NCBI RefSeq assembly: GCF_029855125.1
Contig: NZ_CP123229.1
Coordinates: 2,648,501 to 2,712,500, forward strand
Origin: Methylocapsa sp. D3K7
GTDB taxonomy: Bacteria; Pseudomonadota; Alphaproteobacteria; Rhizobiales; Beijerinckiaceae
Direction: 5' to 3'
DNA length: 64,000 nt
Part shown: piece after piece, positions 1 through 10,541 of the stretch
Numbering within the stretch: position 1 is the stretch's first letter
How the letters are laid out: every line of letters starts with the position of its first letter
Program-made: the position numbers and the translations under genes
The notes under the pieces: generated by a model
Told to the model about the DNA's origin: nothing
Seen by the model: the letters and a program-made list of their open reading frames with translations, nothing else
Databases searched by the model: none

Positions 1-2141
1 CGCTGGTCGAGCAGCGCGAGCTAACCCAATGGTTTTTCAAGATCACCGATTTCGCCGAAGAGCTTTTGGGCTCGCTCGACACGCTGACGCGCTGGCCGGA
101 AAAAGTCCGGCTGATGCAGGCCAATTGGATTGGCCGCTCGGAAGGGCTCGGCGTTCGCTTCGAACTTGACCCCGCGCCCGCCGTGAAGGCGCGCGAGATC
201 GAAGTCTATACGACGCGCCCCGACACGCTGTTCGGCGCCAAATTCTTGGCCATTGCCGCCGATCATCCGCTGGCGGCGGAGGCGGCACGGAACGACCCCG
301 CTTTGGCGGCGTTCATCGACGATTGCCATCATGGCGGCACGTCGCTGGCGGCGATCGAGACGGCGGAAAAGAAGGGCTATGACACGGGGCTCAAGGCGCG
401 GCATCCGTTTGATCCGGAGTGGAAGCTTCCAGTGTATGCCGCCAATTTCGTGCTGATGGACTACGGCACCGGCGCGATTTTCGGCTGTCCAGCGCATGAC
501 CAGCGCGACCTCGAATTTGCCAATGCCTATGGGCTCGGCAATACGCCGGTGGTCTGTCCGCCTGGTCAGGACCCGGAGACGTTCGAAATTACTGATACCG
601 CCTATGATGGCGATGGGGTGCTGATCCATTCGCGGTTTCTCGACGGGATGAGCATCGCGGCGGCGAAGGAAGACGTCGCCAGACGGCTCGAAGGGAGACC
701 GCTTGGCAACCGGCCGCAAGGCAAACGCGAGGTCCAGTACCGGCTGCGCGATTGGGGCATTTCGCGCCAGCGCTATTGGGGCTGCCCGATCCCCATCATC
801 CATTGCGAGGCCTGCGGCGTGGTGCCGGTTCCCGCCGCCGATCTGCCGGTCGAACTGCCAAAGGATATGAGTTTTGACGAGCCGGGCAATCCGCTTGCTC
901 GGCATCCGGCATGGAAACATGTCACATGCCCGAAATGCGGCGGCGCGGCGCAGCGCGAAACCGACACGATGGACACGTTTGTTGACTCGTCTTGGTATTT
1001 CGCGCGGTTCACCGATCCGTGGAACGAGGCCGCACCCACGACTCCGGAAATGGTCGAGAAATTTCTGCCCGTCGATCAATATATCGGCGGCATCGAGCAT
1101 GCGATTTTGCATCTGCTTTATGCGCGGTTTTTTACGAGAGCGATGCAGGCGACGGGGCATGTCGGCGCGCTGAAGGAGCCGTTTGCGGGACTGTTTACGC
1201 AAGGCATGGTCGTGCACGAAACCTATCGCGACCAGGATGGGACGTGGCTGTATCCGGCCGAAATCCGGCTCTCTGTTGGATCTCCTCCGCAGGCCGGCAA
1301 TGCCCTCACTTCTGTCAAAAGTGATGGGAGCCAGGCTGTGGGAAGACGGGCTTTTAGCATCAGCACCGGCGGGGAAGTCACGATCGGCGCCATCGAGAAA
1401 ATGTCGAAATCGAAGAAGAACACCGTCGACCCCGACGACATTATTTTGGCTTTCGGCGCCGATACGGCGCGCTGGTATGTGCTGTCGGATTCGCCGCCCG
1501 AGCGCGATGTCATCTGGACCGAGGAAGGCGTCCAGGGCGCGGCGAAATTCGTTCAGCGGCTGTGGCGGCTGGTTGGCGAATTGAAGGGCCTCGCGGCGCC
1601 TATTGTAACTCCTGTTCCGGCGGATGTGTCGGCGGAGGCGGCGGCGATCCGCCGGGCCGTGCATGGGGGCCTGATCAAGGTCGAGGAAGATATCGAGCGG
1701 CTGCGCTTCAATCGCGCCGTCGCGCAAATCCATGATCTCGCCAACAAGCTGTCGGCGGCGGTCGGCGACATCGAAACCGCAAAGGTGGCGCCGGATCTCC
1801 GTGCCGCGTTCCGCGAGGCGGCCGATATGCTGACGTTGATGTTGGCGCCGATGATGCCGCATCTTGCCGAGGAATGCTGGGCGGCGCTTGGCCACAGGGA
1901 TTTGGCGGCGCAGGCGGCATGGCCGTCCGCCGACCGGGCGCTTGTCGTCGAGGATACGATCGCCTATCCGGTGCAGGTCAACGGCCGCAAGCGGGCGGAT
2001 CTCGTGGTTGCGCGCGATGCCGGAAACGCGGCGATCGAGGCGGCGGCGCTGGCGCTCGAACCGGTGCGCCGGGCGCTCGAAGGCAGGCCGGTGAAAAAAG
2101 TCATCATCGTTCCGCAAAGGATCGTCAATGTCGTGGGTTGA
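1..2141 (+). CDS. leuS: Leucyl-tRNA synthetase, 5' end outside the window
   Basis: Class I aminoacyl-tRNA synthetase that charges tRNA-Leu in the cytoplasm. The frame is open from the window edge, so the HIGH motif and the start lie upstream; about 712 residues are present. Visible landmarks are the CP1 editing domain with [13 protein letters not shown] (the HDQRD Asp helps hydrolyse mischarged tRNA), the zinc-type cysteines in HCEACG and CPKCGG, the catalytic KMSKS loop at 1398-1412, and the anticodon-binding and C-terminal domains. Between WLYPAEIRL and [10 protein letters not shown] there is an unusual stretch (about 1275-1345) of roughly 20 residues more than I expect for alphaproteobacterial LeuRS. 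The stop overlaps lptE by 14 bases, so leuS-lptE-holA is probably one operon. Confidence 0.97.
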   Translation, partial: LVEQRELTQWFFKITDFAEELLGSLDTLTRWPEKVRLMQANWIGRSEGLGVRFELDPAPAVKAREIEVYTTRPDTLFGAKFLAIAADHPLAAEAARNDPALAAFIDDCHHGGTSLAAIETAEKKGYDTGLKARHPFDPEWKLPVYAANFVLMDYGTGAIFGCPAHDQRDLEFANAYGLGNTPVVCPPGQDPETFEITDTAYDGDGVLIHSRFLDGMSIAAAKEDVARRLEGRPLGNRPQGKREVQYRLRDWGISRQRYWGCPIPIIHCEACGVVPVPAADLPVELPKDMSFDEPGNPLARHPAWKHVTCPKCGGAAQRETDTMDTFVDSSWYFARFTDPWNEAAPTTPEMVEKFLPVDQYIGGIEHAILHLLYARFFTRAMQATGHVGALKEPFAGLFTQGMVVHETYRDQDGTWLYPAEIRLSVGSPPQAGNALTSVKSDGSQAVGRRAFSISTGGEVTIGAIEKMSKSKKNTVDPDDIILAFGADTARWYVLSDSPPERDVIWTEEGVQGAAKFVQRLWRLVGELKGLAAPIVTPVPADVSAEAAAIRRAVHGGLIKVEEDIERLRFNRAVAQIHDLANKLSAAVGDIETAKVAPDLRAAFREAADMLTLMLAPMMPHLAEECWAALGHRDLAAQAAWPSADRALVVEDTIAYPVQVNGRKRADLVVARDAGNAAIEAAALALEPVRRALEGRPVKKVIIVPQRIVNVVG

Positions 2142-2658
2142 ATGGCAGGATCGACCGGCGCTTGCCCGCGCCTTCGCCACGCTTCTCGGGGCGTTTGCCT
2201 TGTCCGGTTGTATCCAGCCGCTATACGGGCCGTTGAGCGCGGGCGGCGATGTCGCGGGCGAATTGCAGGCGATCGAGGTCACCCCGATTCCCAACCGGCT
2301 CGGTCATTATCTTGGCAATGAGCTGATCTTCGCGTTGAACGGCACCGGATCGCATGTGCCGCCCAAATACAAGCTGACGGTGACGGTCAGGGAGACTGTG
2401 CAAACGCCCTTGATCGATACAGTGACGGGCTATCCGACGGCCGCGACCGTGGTGGTGAACGCCGATTACGTGCTTGAGCCGGTGCAAGGCGGCGAGCCCA
2501 TCACCAAGGGCCACGCCATCGCGGCCGTGAGTTATGACCGGACAAGCCAAAGATACGCCGATATTCGCGCCGCGCGGTATGGCGAAATCAGCAATGCGAA
2601 AACGCTCGCCGATCAGATCCGCACCGGTATTGCGGCCGTGTTCGCCGGGCGAGGATAG
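2128..2658 (+). CDS. lptE: LPS-assembly lipoprotein LptE
   Basis: Outer-membrane lipoprotein that plugs the LptD barrel and helps insert lipopolysaccharide. The 176-residue product has a hydrophobic leader ending in the lipobox LSGC (Cys28), followed by QPLYG, the usual start of the mature alphaproteobacterial LptE domain. The ATG lies inside the end of leuS with AAAGGA a few bases upstream, indicating translational coupling. Position between leuS and holA is the standard context for this weakly conserved family and supports the call. Confidence 0.9.
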   Translation: MSWVEWQDRPALARAFATLLGAFALSGCIQPLYGPLSAGGDVAGELQAIEVTPIPNRLGHYLGNELIFALNGTGSHVPPKYKLTVTVRETVQTPLIDTVTGYPTAATVVVNADYVLEPVQGGEPITKGHAIAAVSYDRTSQRYADIRAARYGEISNAKTLADQIRTGIAAVFAGRG

Positions 2659-2664
2659 ACCCCG

Positions 2665-3672
2665 GTGGTCGCGGTCAAAAACCACGAAGCGGACCGTTTC
2701 CTCGCACGCCCCGCGCCACATATTTATCTGTACCTCGTGTTTGGCACGGATGCAGGACTTGCCGCCGAGCGGGCGCAAAAAATTATCAAAGCCGCCATCG
2801 ATGATCCGAAAGACCCCTTTCAGCTCGTGCGCATCGCTGGCGACGAACTGGCTGCCGATCCTTTGCGGCTCGCCGATGAGGCCAACACAATTCCGCTGTT
2901 CGGTGGCAGGCGCGCGATCCTGATCGAGGCGCAAGGCAAGGCGTTTGCCACCGCGCTCGAACCAGTGCTTCGCGGGCCCCCGCCGCAAGATTGCACGATC
3001 GTCGTCGAAGCCGGCGCTTTGAAAAAAGACGCGCCATTGCGGGTGCTGTGCGAGCGCGGCAAAAACGCCGCTGCGATCCAGTGTTATCCGGATTCCGCCA
3101 AGGACATCGCTCAATTGATCGAAGCCGAGGTTGCCGGGAGCGGCCTGACGATTGCTCCGGACGCCAAAGCGTTTCTTGTCTCCCAGCTTGGCCAGGACCG
3201 CCTCTCGACGCGCTTGGAGATCGAAAAGCTGATGCTATTCGCGCATGGCGGCGGAGAAATCCGCCTCGATCATGTCGAGGCCATTGTCAGCAATGCCTCA
3301 AGTCTCATGGCCGCCAAGGCTGTCAATGCGGCATTTGATGGGGATCTTGCAGCCCTCGACGCGGGTCTGCGCGATATGGCGGGCGCGGGCGATCATCACA
3401 TGGTGCTCGCCGGTGCTTTGCGGCACGCACTGGACCTGCATCGCGCTCGTCCCGGCGCTTCTTACGAATTTACGGGAGCGGGCTTTGGACAAAAGGATGC
3501 CTTCGAGCGGCATTCGCGGCTTTGGACGCAAACGGGCCTTGTCCGGGCGATCGGTATCCTCAGTGAGGCGATCGCGAGGACGCGCCGCGAACCAAAACTT
3601 GGATCTTCCGCCGCCGAGCGGGCACTCTGGTCAATTGCCCAATCCGTCCGCAACAAAGCCACCGCGCGGTGA
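2665..3672 (+). CDS. holA: DNA polymerase III delta subunit
   Basis: Clamp-loader subunit that opens the beta sliding clamp. The 335-residue protein has the HolA architecture: an N-terminal AAA+-like domain beginning IYLYLVFGTDAGL, a middle region with QLGQDRLSTRLEIEKL, and a C-terminal helical collar domain. The best start is GTG at 2665, only 6 bases after lptE. It is the third gene of the leuS-lptE-holA operon; no further gene follows on this strand before atpH. Confidence 0.92.
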   Translation: MVAVKNHEADRFLARPAPHIYLYLVFGTDAGLAAERAQKIIKAAIDDPKDPFQLVRIAGDELAADPLRLADEANTIPLFGGRRAILIEAQGKAFATALEPVLRGPPPQDCTIVVEAGALKKDAPLRVLCERGKNAAAIQCYPDSAKDIAQLIEAEVAGSGLTIAPDAKAFLVSQLGQDRLSTRLEIEKLMLFAHGGGEIRLDHVEAIVSNASSLMAAKAVNAAFDGDLAALDAGLRDMAGAGDHHMVLAGALRHALDLHRARPGASYEFTGAGFGQKDAFERHSRLWTQTGLVRAIGILSEAIARTRREPKLGSSAAERALWSIAQSVRNKATAR

Positions 3673-4022
3673 TGGCGCGGGTGGCACGAAGTGCGCTATT
3701 TTGCCGCGTAAATCCATCGGCTTTGAGAACATCGTCTGCTTGGAGAAATCCCGTTCGCGCCATCGCGGTCCGCCTCACGCTGTCATGGATGCAACAATCC
3801 ACGCGGAAACGCAGGGAAGGCATTCTTTGCGGCCAGGGTTGCGCCGCAAAAATCTCTATGTTAGTTCACCCCTCGCCTCTGGGGCGAGGCGGTATTCTTC
3901 GTTTCAGCTTCAGTCCGAGCCAATTTTCCCGTCTCACGCCGTGAAATCATGGCTTCATCCTTGCACGGCTTTTTCTGAAATGGGTGAACCGGGCAGCGGG
4001 CTTGTGTTATTTTTAGGGGTCG
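3673..4022. other. Intergenic region before the ATP synthase operon
   Basis: About 350 bases with no convincing gene. It contains a short hairpin, CCTCGCC at 3871-3877 pairing with GGCGAGG at 3883-3889, without a following T-run, so it could be a weak terminator for holA or a leader structure. The promoter of the atp operon should lie here, but I could not assign -35/-10 boxes with confidence. A 91-codon frame across 3669-3944 has no family resemblance and was not called. Confidence 0.5.
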
Positions 4023-4589
4023 GTGTTGGCGGATAAAGAGACTCTCGTGCCGGGAATGGCAGGGCGCTACGCTCAAGCGCTTTTTGCGCTCAGCCAGGAA
4101 ACCGGAACGACGGAAAAGACGGCCGCCGATCTTGCCTCTTTCATGGGATTGATAGGCGAAAGCCCGGATTTCGCCCGTTTCGTCAAAAGCCCCGTCTTTT
4201 CCGCCGAGGACCAGGTGAAGGCGCTTGGCGCCGTTCTTGCCCAGGCAGAGATCAATGGAATCGCCGCCAATTTCATCAAACTCGTCGCGGCCAAGCACAG
4301 GCTCTTCGCCATCGCCGACATGATCCGCGATTTCAATTTGCTGAACGATGCGCAAAAAGGCATCACCCGTGCACAGGTGACGGTCGCCGAGACACTCAAG
4401 CCCGAACATATCGAGGCCTTACGGACCGCGCTGGCCAGTATCTCGGGCGGCGGCGACGTCGATCTTGCGATCAAGCTCGATCCCGCGATCATCGGTGGCC
4501 TTGTCGTCAAACTGGGTTCCCGCATGGTTGACAGCTCGCTCAAAACCAAACTCAACTCAATTCGCACACGTATGAAAGAGGCCGGCTAA
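4023..4589 (+). CDS. atpH: F1F0 ATP synthase delta subunit
   Basis: Peripheral-stalk subunit joining F1 to the membrane b subunits. The 188-residue product has the OSCP/delta signature ([14 protein letters not shown] near the start, a [25 protein letters not shown] region at the C-terminus). Start is uncertain: GTG 4023 sits only 3 bases after AGGGG, while TTG 4026 has a more normal spacing and gives the family-typical opening [10 protein letters not shown]. First gene of atpHAGDC; the stop TAA and the atpA ATG overlap or abut at 4589. Confidence 0.95.
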   Translation: MLADKETLVPGMAGRYAQALFALSQETGTTEKTAADLASFMGLIGESPDFARFVKSPVFSAEDQVKALGAVLAQAEINGIAANFIKLVAAKHRLFAIADMIRDFNLLNDAQKGITRAQVTVAETLKPEHIEALRTALASISGGGDVDLAIKLDPAIIGGLVVKLGSRMVDSSLKTKLNSIRTRMKEAG

Positions 4590-6118
4590 TGGAGATCCGC
4601 GCTGCGGAAATTTCCGCGATCCTCAAGAAAGAGATCGCGAACTTCGGCAATGAAGCAGAGGTGACCGAGGTCGGCCAAGTCCTCTCGGTCGGCGACGGTA
4701 TCGCCCGCGTCTATGGGCTCGACAACGTCCAGGCGGGCGAGATGGTCGAGTTCGAGAACGGCGTGCGGGGCATGGCGTTGAACCTCGAAAGCGACAATGT
4801 CGGTGTCGTCATTTTCGGCAGCGATCGCGAGATCGGCGAAGGCCAGACGGTCAAGCGGACCAGCGCAATCGTTGACGTGCCGATCGGCAAGGGGTTGCTT
4901 GGCCGGGTTGTCGATGCGCTTGGCAATCCCATTGACGGCAAAGGCCCGATCCAAGCCGAGAAACGCGCCCGCGTCGATGTCAAGGCGCCGGGCATCATCC
5001 CGCGCAAATCCGTGCATGAGCCGATGGCGACCGGCCTTAAGGCCATCGATGCCTTGATCCCGATTGGACGCGGCCAGCGCGAATTGATCATCGGCGACCG
5101 GCAGACCGGCAAGACGGCGGTGGCGCTTGATACGATTCTCAACCAAAAGTCCTTGAACGAAGGCACCGACGAAAGCGCCAAGCTTTATTGCGTGTATGTC
5201 GCCATCGGACAGAAGCGTTCGACCGTCGCGCAATTCGTGAAAGTCTTGGAAGAGCAGGGCGCGCTGCCCTACACGATTGTCGTCGCGGCGACCGCGTCCG
5301 ATCCGGCGCCGATGCAGTTCCTGGCGCCCTTCGCTGGCTGCGCGATGGGCGAATATTTCCGCGATAATGGCATGCACGCGTTGATCATCTATGATGATCT
5401 TTCCAAGCAAGCCGTCGCTTACCGCCAGATGTCGCTGTTGTTGCGCCGTCCGCCAGGGCGCGAGGCCTATCCGGGCGATGTGTTCTATTTGCATTCGCGC
5501 CTGCTTGAGCGCGCGGCGAAGCTCAATGACGCCAATGGCTCCGGCTCGCTCACCGCGCTGCCGGTGATCGAAACGCAAGCCAATGACGTGTCGGCCTATA
5601 TTCCGACGAATGTGATTTCGATCACCGACGGCCAGATCTTTCTTGAAACGGACCTCTTCTTTCAAGGCATCCGGCCCGCCGTCAACGTCGGCCTCTCGGT
5701 CTCGCGCGTCGGCTCCTCGGCGCAAACCAAGGCGATGAAAAAGGTCGCCGGCAAGATCAAGGGCGAACTCGCGCAATATCGCGAAATGGCGGCGTTCGCG
5801 CAGTTCGGTTCCGATCTCGACGCGACGACCCAGCGCCTGCTCGCGCGCGGCTCGCGTCTGACCGAGCTTTTGAAACAGGCGCAGTTCTCGCCCCTCAAGG
5901 CCGAAGAACAGGTTTGCGTGATCTACGCCGGGGTCAATGGGTATCTCGATGCGTTTCCGGTCGACCGGGTCAAGGCTTTCGAGGAAGGGCTGCTGGCGCT
6001 TTTGCGTGCCAGCCACAAAGATTTGCTCGACGCCATCCGGACCACGAAGGATCTCTCCGACGAGTCGGGCAAGAAACTCAAATCGATCGTCGATGCCTAC
6101 GCCAAGAATTTTACGTGA
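4589..6118 (+). CDS. atpA: F1F0 ATP synthase alpha subunit
   Basis: Non-catalytic nucleotide-binding subunit of F1. Full-length at 509 residues, with the Walker A loop GDRQTGKT at residues 169-176, the same numbering as in well-studied alpha subunits, and the conserved stretch [16 protein letters not shown] further on. Directly follows atpH with no gap and precedes atpG. Codon use matches the neighbouring housekeeping genes; nothing is unusual. Confidence 0.98.
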   Translation: MEIRAAEISAILKKEIANFGNEAEVTEVGQVLSVGDGIARVYGLDNVQAGEMVEFENGVRGMALNLESDNVGVVIFGSDREIGEGQTVKRTSAIVDVPIGKGLLGRVVDALGNPIDGKGPIQAEKRARVDVKAPGIIPRKSVHEPMATGLKAIDALIPIGRGQRELIIGDRQTGKTAVALDTILNQKSLNEGTDESAKLYCVYVAIGQKRSTVAQFVKVLEEQGALPYTIVVAATASDPAPMQFLAPFAGCAMGEYFRDNGMHALIIYDDLSKQAVAYRQMSLLLRRPPGREAYPGDVFYLHSRLLERAAKLNDANGSGSLTALPVIETQANDVSAYIPTNVISITDGQIFLETDLFFQGIRPAVNVGLSVSRVGSSAQTKAMKKVAGKIKGELAQYREMAAFAQFGSDLDATTQRLLARGSRLTELLKQAQFSPLKAEEQVCVIYAGVNGYLDAFPVDRVKAFEEGLLALLRASHKDLLDAIRTTKDLSDESGKKLKSIVDAYAKNFT

Positions 6119-6189
6119 TCGAAACGTGCTCTTCGATGGGAACTGCACGTGAGTCATCGGCGCCCGGACAGAGGTGAAGCGGATAAACC

Positions 6190-7065
6190 ATGCCCTCGTT
6201 GAAGGATCTGCGAAACCGGATTGCCTCCGTCAAAGCAACCCAAAAAATCACCAAGGCCATGCAGATGGTCGCGGCCGCGAAACTGCGCCGCGCTCAGCTG
6301 GCGGCGGAAGCGGCGCGGCCCTATGCCGAGCGCATGGACAAGGTTTTGGCCAATCTTGCCGCCTCGATCGGGACAGGCGGGGAAGCGCCACCGTTGCTCT
6401 CCGGCGGTGGCGGGGATCATCACCTCCTTGTGGTGTGCACCGCGGAGCGCGGGCTTTGCGGCGCCTTCAATTCCTCGATCGCGCGGCTCGCGCGCGACAC
6501 GGCCATCTCCCTCATGGGGCAAGGCAAAACGGTCAAGATACTGTGTGTAGGCAAAAAAGGGCATGACGTCCTGCGCCGGCAGTTCGGGCGGCAGATCATC
6601 GAAACGATCGATCTGCGCGCGGTGCGGTCGCTTAGCTTCGCCGATGCCGACGCGATTGGCCGCAAGATTGTTGCGTTGCATGAGGCGAACGAGTTCGACG
6701 TCTGCACGATATTCTACTCGCGCTTTCAGTCGGTGATCGCGCAAATCCCGACGGCGCAGCAAATCATCCCGCTTGCTTTGCCGGTGGCCGCGAAGGACGC
6801 GCCATCCGCTGCGTCTTACGAGTACGAGCCGGACGAGGAAGAAATCCTGGCGTCCCTTTTGCCGCGCAACATTTCCATCCAAGTCTTGCGGGCGTTGCTT
6901 GAAAATGCGGCGTCGGAACAAGGCGCGCGGATGAGCGCGATGGACAATGCCTCGCGCAATGCTGGCGAAATGATCAAGAAACAGACCATGAAATACAATC
7001 GCTCACGCCAAGCGATGATCACCAAAGAATTGATCGAGATCATCTCCGGCGCCGAGGCGCTCTAA
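6190..7065 (+). CDS. atpG: F1F0 ATP synthase gamma subunit
   Basis: Central rotor shaft of F1. The 291-residue product opens with [32 protein letters not shown] and ends with the family helix containing [16 protein letters not shown] and [15 protein letters not shown], which together form the coiled coil that turns inside alpha3beta3. It follows atpA after 71 bases and precedes atpD by 27 bases in the same operon. Confidence 0.98.
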   Translation: MPSLKDLRNRIASVKATQKITKAMQMVAAAKLRRAQLAAEAARPYAERMDKVLANLAASIGTGGEAPPLLSGGGGDHHLLVVCTAERGLCGAFNSSIARLARDTAISLMGQGKTVKILCVGKKGHDVLRRQFGRQIIETIDLRAVRSLSFADADAIGRKIVALHEANEFDVCTIFYSRFQSVIAQIPTAQQIIPLALPVAAKDAPSAASYEYEPDEEEILASLLPRNISIQVLRALLENAASEQGARMSAMDNASRNAGEMIKKQTMKYNRSRQAMITKELIEIISGAEAL

Positions 7066-8544
<1,479 letters not shown>

Positions 8545-8591
8545 AATACGCGGCACGCGGAAAATATTGAAAACTCATCCAGGGGCGGCAA

Positions 8592-8993
8592 ATGGCGGCT
8601 TTTCACTTTGAAATCGTGTCTCCTGAAAAGCTCGTCTTTTCGGGAGAGGTGGAAGCCGTGGTGGTGCCCGGAACGGAGGGCGAGTTCACGGTCCTCAAGG
8701 ACCACGCTCCCGTGATCTCCAGCATGAAACCGGGGATTGTCGTCATCGACGAAACGGCCGCCAAAAAAACCCGGCTTTTCGTGCCGGGCGGTTTCGCCGA
8801 GGCTGGCCCGGCGGGCCTTATCATCCTTGCCGACCAAGCGATCGACCTTGCCGACCTCGATCCGGCCAAACTCGATGCTGGAATTGGCGGTGTCGAGGAA
8901 GAAATCACCCGCGCGACGACGGACGAGGGGCGGCGGGTTGCGGTCGAAAAGCGTGACCAGCTGCTGGAGCTGAAAGCCCAACTCGGACTCTGA
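8592..8993 (+). CDS. atpC: F1F0 ATP synthase epsilon subunit
   Basis: Rotor subunit that restrains ATP hydrolysis. The 133-residue product starts [23 protein letters not shown] and has the beta-sandwich motif [22 protein letters not shown], followed by the C-terminal helical hairpin. A good ribosome-binding site (AGGGGCGG) precedes the ATG. Last gene of the operon; it converges with the minus-strand small-peptide cluster whose final stop lies 8 bases beyond. Confidence 0.97.
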   Translation: MAAFHFEIVSPEKLVFSGEVEAVVVPGTEGEFTVLKDHAPVISSMKPGIVVIDETAAKKTRLFVPGGFAEAGPAGLIILADQAIDLADLDPAKLDAGIGGVEEEITRATTDEGRRVAVEKRDQLLELKAQLGL

Positions 8994-9001
8994 GCGGGCC
9001 G

Positions 9002-9178
9002 TCAGTCGTTCAATTGCGCTCCGTCAAACGGGACGAAGACAGCCGGTGTTTCCGGCATTGCGCCGAGTCTGGCCTCGGGCAAAGGATTCCGCGCGGACAA
9101 TGCGGTTGCTTCCATCCCAAAGGCAGTCAGGGCGGCTAAAATCACCGGTATGATGAAAATCTTCTGACCTGTTTTCAT
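9002..9178 (-). CDS. 58-residue single-helix peptide, copy 1 (unknown family)
   Basis: Small protein of unknown function: MKTGQKIFIIPVILAALTAFGM forms one hydrophobic segment at residues 7-22, followed by a Pro/Ala-rich tail of about 35 residues probably exposed outside the membrane. It is clearly related to the 58-residue product at 11532-11708: the same length, the same MKT start, and shared IP, LTAFGM-x-AT-x-L and P-x-P positions. In both loci it lies just downstream of a secreted repeat-peptide gene on the same strand. I recognise no named family. The frame continues upstream without a stop, but the start at 9178 matches the paralogue exactly. Confidence 0.65.
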   Translation of the reverse strand: MKTGQKIFIIPVILAALTAFGMEATALSARNPLPEARLGAMPETPAVFVPFDGAQLND

Positions 9179-9254
9179 TTTCGTAGTCCTATCAGGGAAT
9201 CTCACGAGATCCGGCACGCGGGCGCGTGGCCCGGATCCCGCAGATCTTCCGTCG

Positions 9255-9488
9255 TTACGCATCGCCCGTATGACCATTGCCTTCGGGGGCCGCGTAGGAG
9301 GCAGTGCTGAAATTGCCGTTGCCTTCGGGGGCCGCATAGGAAGCGCTGCTGAAATTGCCGTTGCCTTCCGGGGCGGCGTAGGAAGCGCTGCTGAAGTTGC
9401 CATTACCTTCCGGCGGGGCATAGGACGCAACGGCGGCGCCGGAGAAAACGAGGGCGGAACCGAGAAATGCAATCTTGAGGATGTTCAT
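9255..9488 (-). CDS. Secreted repeat peptide, four 14-residue units
   Basis: 77-residue product of unknown function with a strikingly regular plan: a 21-residue leader (MNILKIAFLG, hydrophobic core, ending GAAVA) and then exactly four 14-residue units, SYAPPEGNGNFSSA, SYAAPEGNGNFSSA, SYAAPEGNGNFSTA and SYAAPEGNGHTGDA. The leader looks like a Sec signal peptide cleaved before the first SYA. There is no Cys and no enzyme motif. The ribosome-binding site AAGGAG lies 8 bases before the ATG. A shorter paralogue with the same leader length and two units is at 11784-11936, and a diverged one at 9771-9965. It may be a structural or scavenging envelope peptide or a multi-core precursor; function unknown. 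Confidence 0.75.
   Translation of the reverse strand: MNILKIAFLGSALVFSGAAVASYAPPEGNGNFSSASYAAPEGNGNFSSASYAAPEGNGNFSTASYAAPEGNGHTGDA
9258..9425 (-). repeat. Four tandem 42-bp coding repeats
   Basis: Each 42-bp unit encodes one SYAxPEGNG unit of the secreted peptide: 9384-9425, 9342-9383, 9300-9341 and 9258-9299 in translation order. The units are nearly identical at DNA level, with changes concentrated in the first and last unit. Unit number could vary by slippage or recombination. Confidence 0.85.
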
Positions 9489-9539
9489 GGCTGATCTCCT
9501 TCAGCTGTCCGCGGCGCGATTGCTAGCGGGTATCGCCCT

Positions 9540-9578
9540 GATGTAGGGCAATACGGTCCGTGCCACTGTGTTGTTACA
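9540..9578 (-). promoter_or_regulatory. Candidate ECF-type promoter element upstream of repeat peptide 1
   Basis: On the minus strand, TGTAACAAC (9578-9570) is followed by CTACATC (9546-9540). The same two words occur upstream of the diverged peptide gene (10059-10031). The TGTAAC type of -35 word resembles those used by several ECF sigma factors, but the gap here (about 26 bases) is too long for a single -35/-10 pair, so the two boxes may not be used together in this copy. Confidence 0.35.
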
Positions 9579-9770
9579 CACGGGGCGTGGTGGCTTGACC
9601 GAAGGCCGGTCACGTCGTGGGGATCCGCTCATGGGAGTGCAGCCAGCGTCATCACAGACGCCGCCGGGCTGCGAGCCGATGCTTTATCGCTGCTTCAAGA
9701 AGATTTTCGGCGCTGGATCACGGCACCATACAGGGGCGGATATCTTTTTCAGCCCGGACGATTGGCTTTC

Positions 9771-9965
9771 TTACCCAACGCTGATGTTGCCATTGTGATC
9801 TGCGCCATAGGCGGCAATTTTGCTCGCCTGCCCGTCACTTTCCGGACCATTGGCTGCAAACCCGGTATTGGGAAGAAAAAAAGTGTAAGTAAAAAGCGCG
9901 AACTTCAGCATACCAAGAAGTGCAATCCTGAAAGACCCAAGAAGTGCGTGCTTGAGAATGGTCAT
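9771..9965 (-). CDS. Diverged secreted repeat peptide (64 residues)
   Basis: Unknown small exported protein. The start MTILKHALLGSF closely resembles the leaders of the two SYAxPEGNG peptides (MNILKIAFLGS, MKLLKSTLLGA). The hydrophobic leader is longer, ending near NTGFA, and the mature part ANGPESDGQASK / IAAYGADHNGNISVG looks like two degenerate repeat units (PESDG, AAYGADHNGN). A GGAGA ribosome-binding site precedes the ATG by 6 bases. It may be a decaying copy or a specialised member of the family. Confidence 0.5.
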   Translation of the reverse strand: MTILKHALLGSFRIALLGMLKFALFTYTFFLPNTGFAANGPESDGQASKIAAYGADHNGNISVG

Positions 9966-10030
9966 CGTCCGTCTCCGTTGGTCTCCCTTCCCCTATATTC
10001 GTTGGTCGTTTCTTAAACCCCGCATGAATA

Positions 10031-10059
10031 GATGTAGGCAGGGGTACGGCGTTCTTACA
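10031..10059 (-). promoter_or_regulatory. Candidate ECF-type promoter of the diverged peptide gene
   Basis: Minus-strand TGTAAGAAC (10059-10051) and CTACATC (10037-10031), with 16 bases between TGTAAG and CTACATC, fit an ECF sigma promoter about 65 bases upstream of the ATG at 9965. The same two words, one base different, lie upstream of the four-unit peptide gene. The sigma factor is not encoded in the window. Confidence 0.4.
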
Positions 10060-10154
10060 GGCCGCAAGAAAAATATGTAGCACCGAATGATTACCAAATT
10101 AGACCACGGCACCACGGTTCCGGATTTCACGGGGAATTGATGGTCCCGTGACGG

Positions 10155-10541
10155 TCAAGGCGTCACGACAATTTTGCCTTTCATTTGCGGATGCAACCCG
10201 CAAAAATAATCGTAAGTGCCGGGCTTCGTGAAGGTGTACGAAAAGCTCTCGTCCGTATCGAGCGCCTTGGAATGGAAGGCACCGTTTGTTTCGACGACCG
10301 AATGAGGAATGTCGTCGCGATTCAGGAACACGATCGCGGTTCCGGCCTTCACAGTAAGATCTTTTGGTTTGAACGTGAAATTATCGATGTTGACCTGGGT
10401 GTCCGCCGCGTAAACTGGCAACGCTGGAAGAGCGGCGAGAGCCGCCGCGACGGCCAACGTGCAGGAAAGGCGGCAAGCGCCGCTGGCCAGCCCTGTGCTC
10501 AGACTCAGCATGTTTGGTTTCCTAAACATTTGCGGATTCAT
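10155..10541 (-). CDS. Amicyanin-like cupredoxin (type 1 copper protein)
   Basis: Periplasmic blue-copper electron carrier. The 128-residue precursor has a Sec signal ending near PVYAA, then a single plastocyanin-like domain (VNIDNFTFKPKDLTVKAGTAI). Copper ligands are all present: His80 (DDIPHSV) and Cys114, His117, Met120 in the loop CGLHPQM. The C-x2-H-x2-M spacing is that of amicyanin. No methylamine dehydrogenase genes are nearby, so its partner is unknown. The ATG overlaps the TGA of the upstream phosphoesterase (ATGA), so the two are translationally coupled; this decides the start. Confidence 0.9.
   Translation of the reverse strand: MNPQMFRKPNMLSLSTGLASGACRLSCTLAVAAALAALPALPVYAADTQVNIDNFTFKPKDLTVKAGTAIVFLNRDDIPHSVVETNGAFHSKALDTDESFSYTFTKPGTYDYFCGLHPQMKGKIVVTP

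Noticed and set aside
21..2294. 757-codon open frame on the minus strand opposite leuS
   Set aside because: Codon-bias shadow of a GC-rich gene; leuS motifs are clear on the plus strand and the minus product is Arg/His/Asp-rich low-quality sequence.
3669..3944. 91-codon frame upstream of atpH
   Set aside because: Overlaps a hairpin and the expected promoter region; no homology or ribosome-binding site recognised.
4586..6157. 523-codon minus-strand frame opposite atpA
   Set aside because: Shadow of atpA; no protein family resemblance.
9258..9425. Tandem 42-bp repeats considered as a CRISPR array
   Set aside because: There are no spacers, the units are directly adjacent and in frame, and they encode a regular 14-residue repeat; no cas genes are present.
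9568..9798. 76-codon plus-strand frame between the peptide genes
   Set aside because: No ribosome-binding site or recognisable domain; lies over the likely promoter region of the minus-strand peptide gene.
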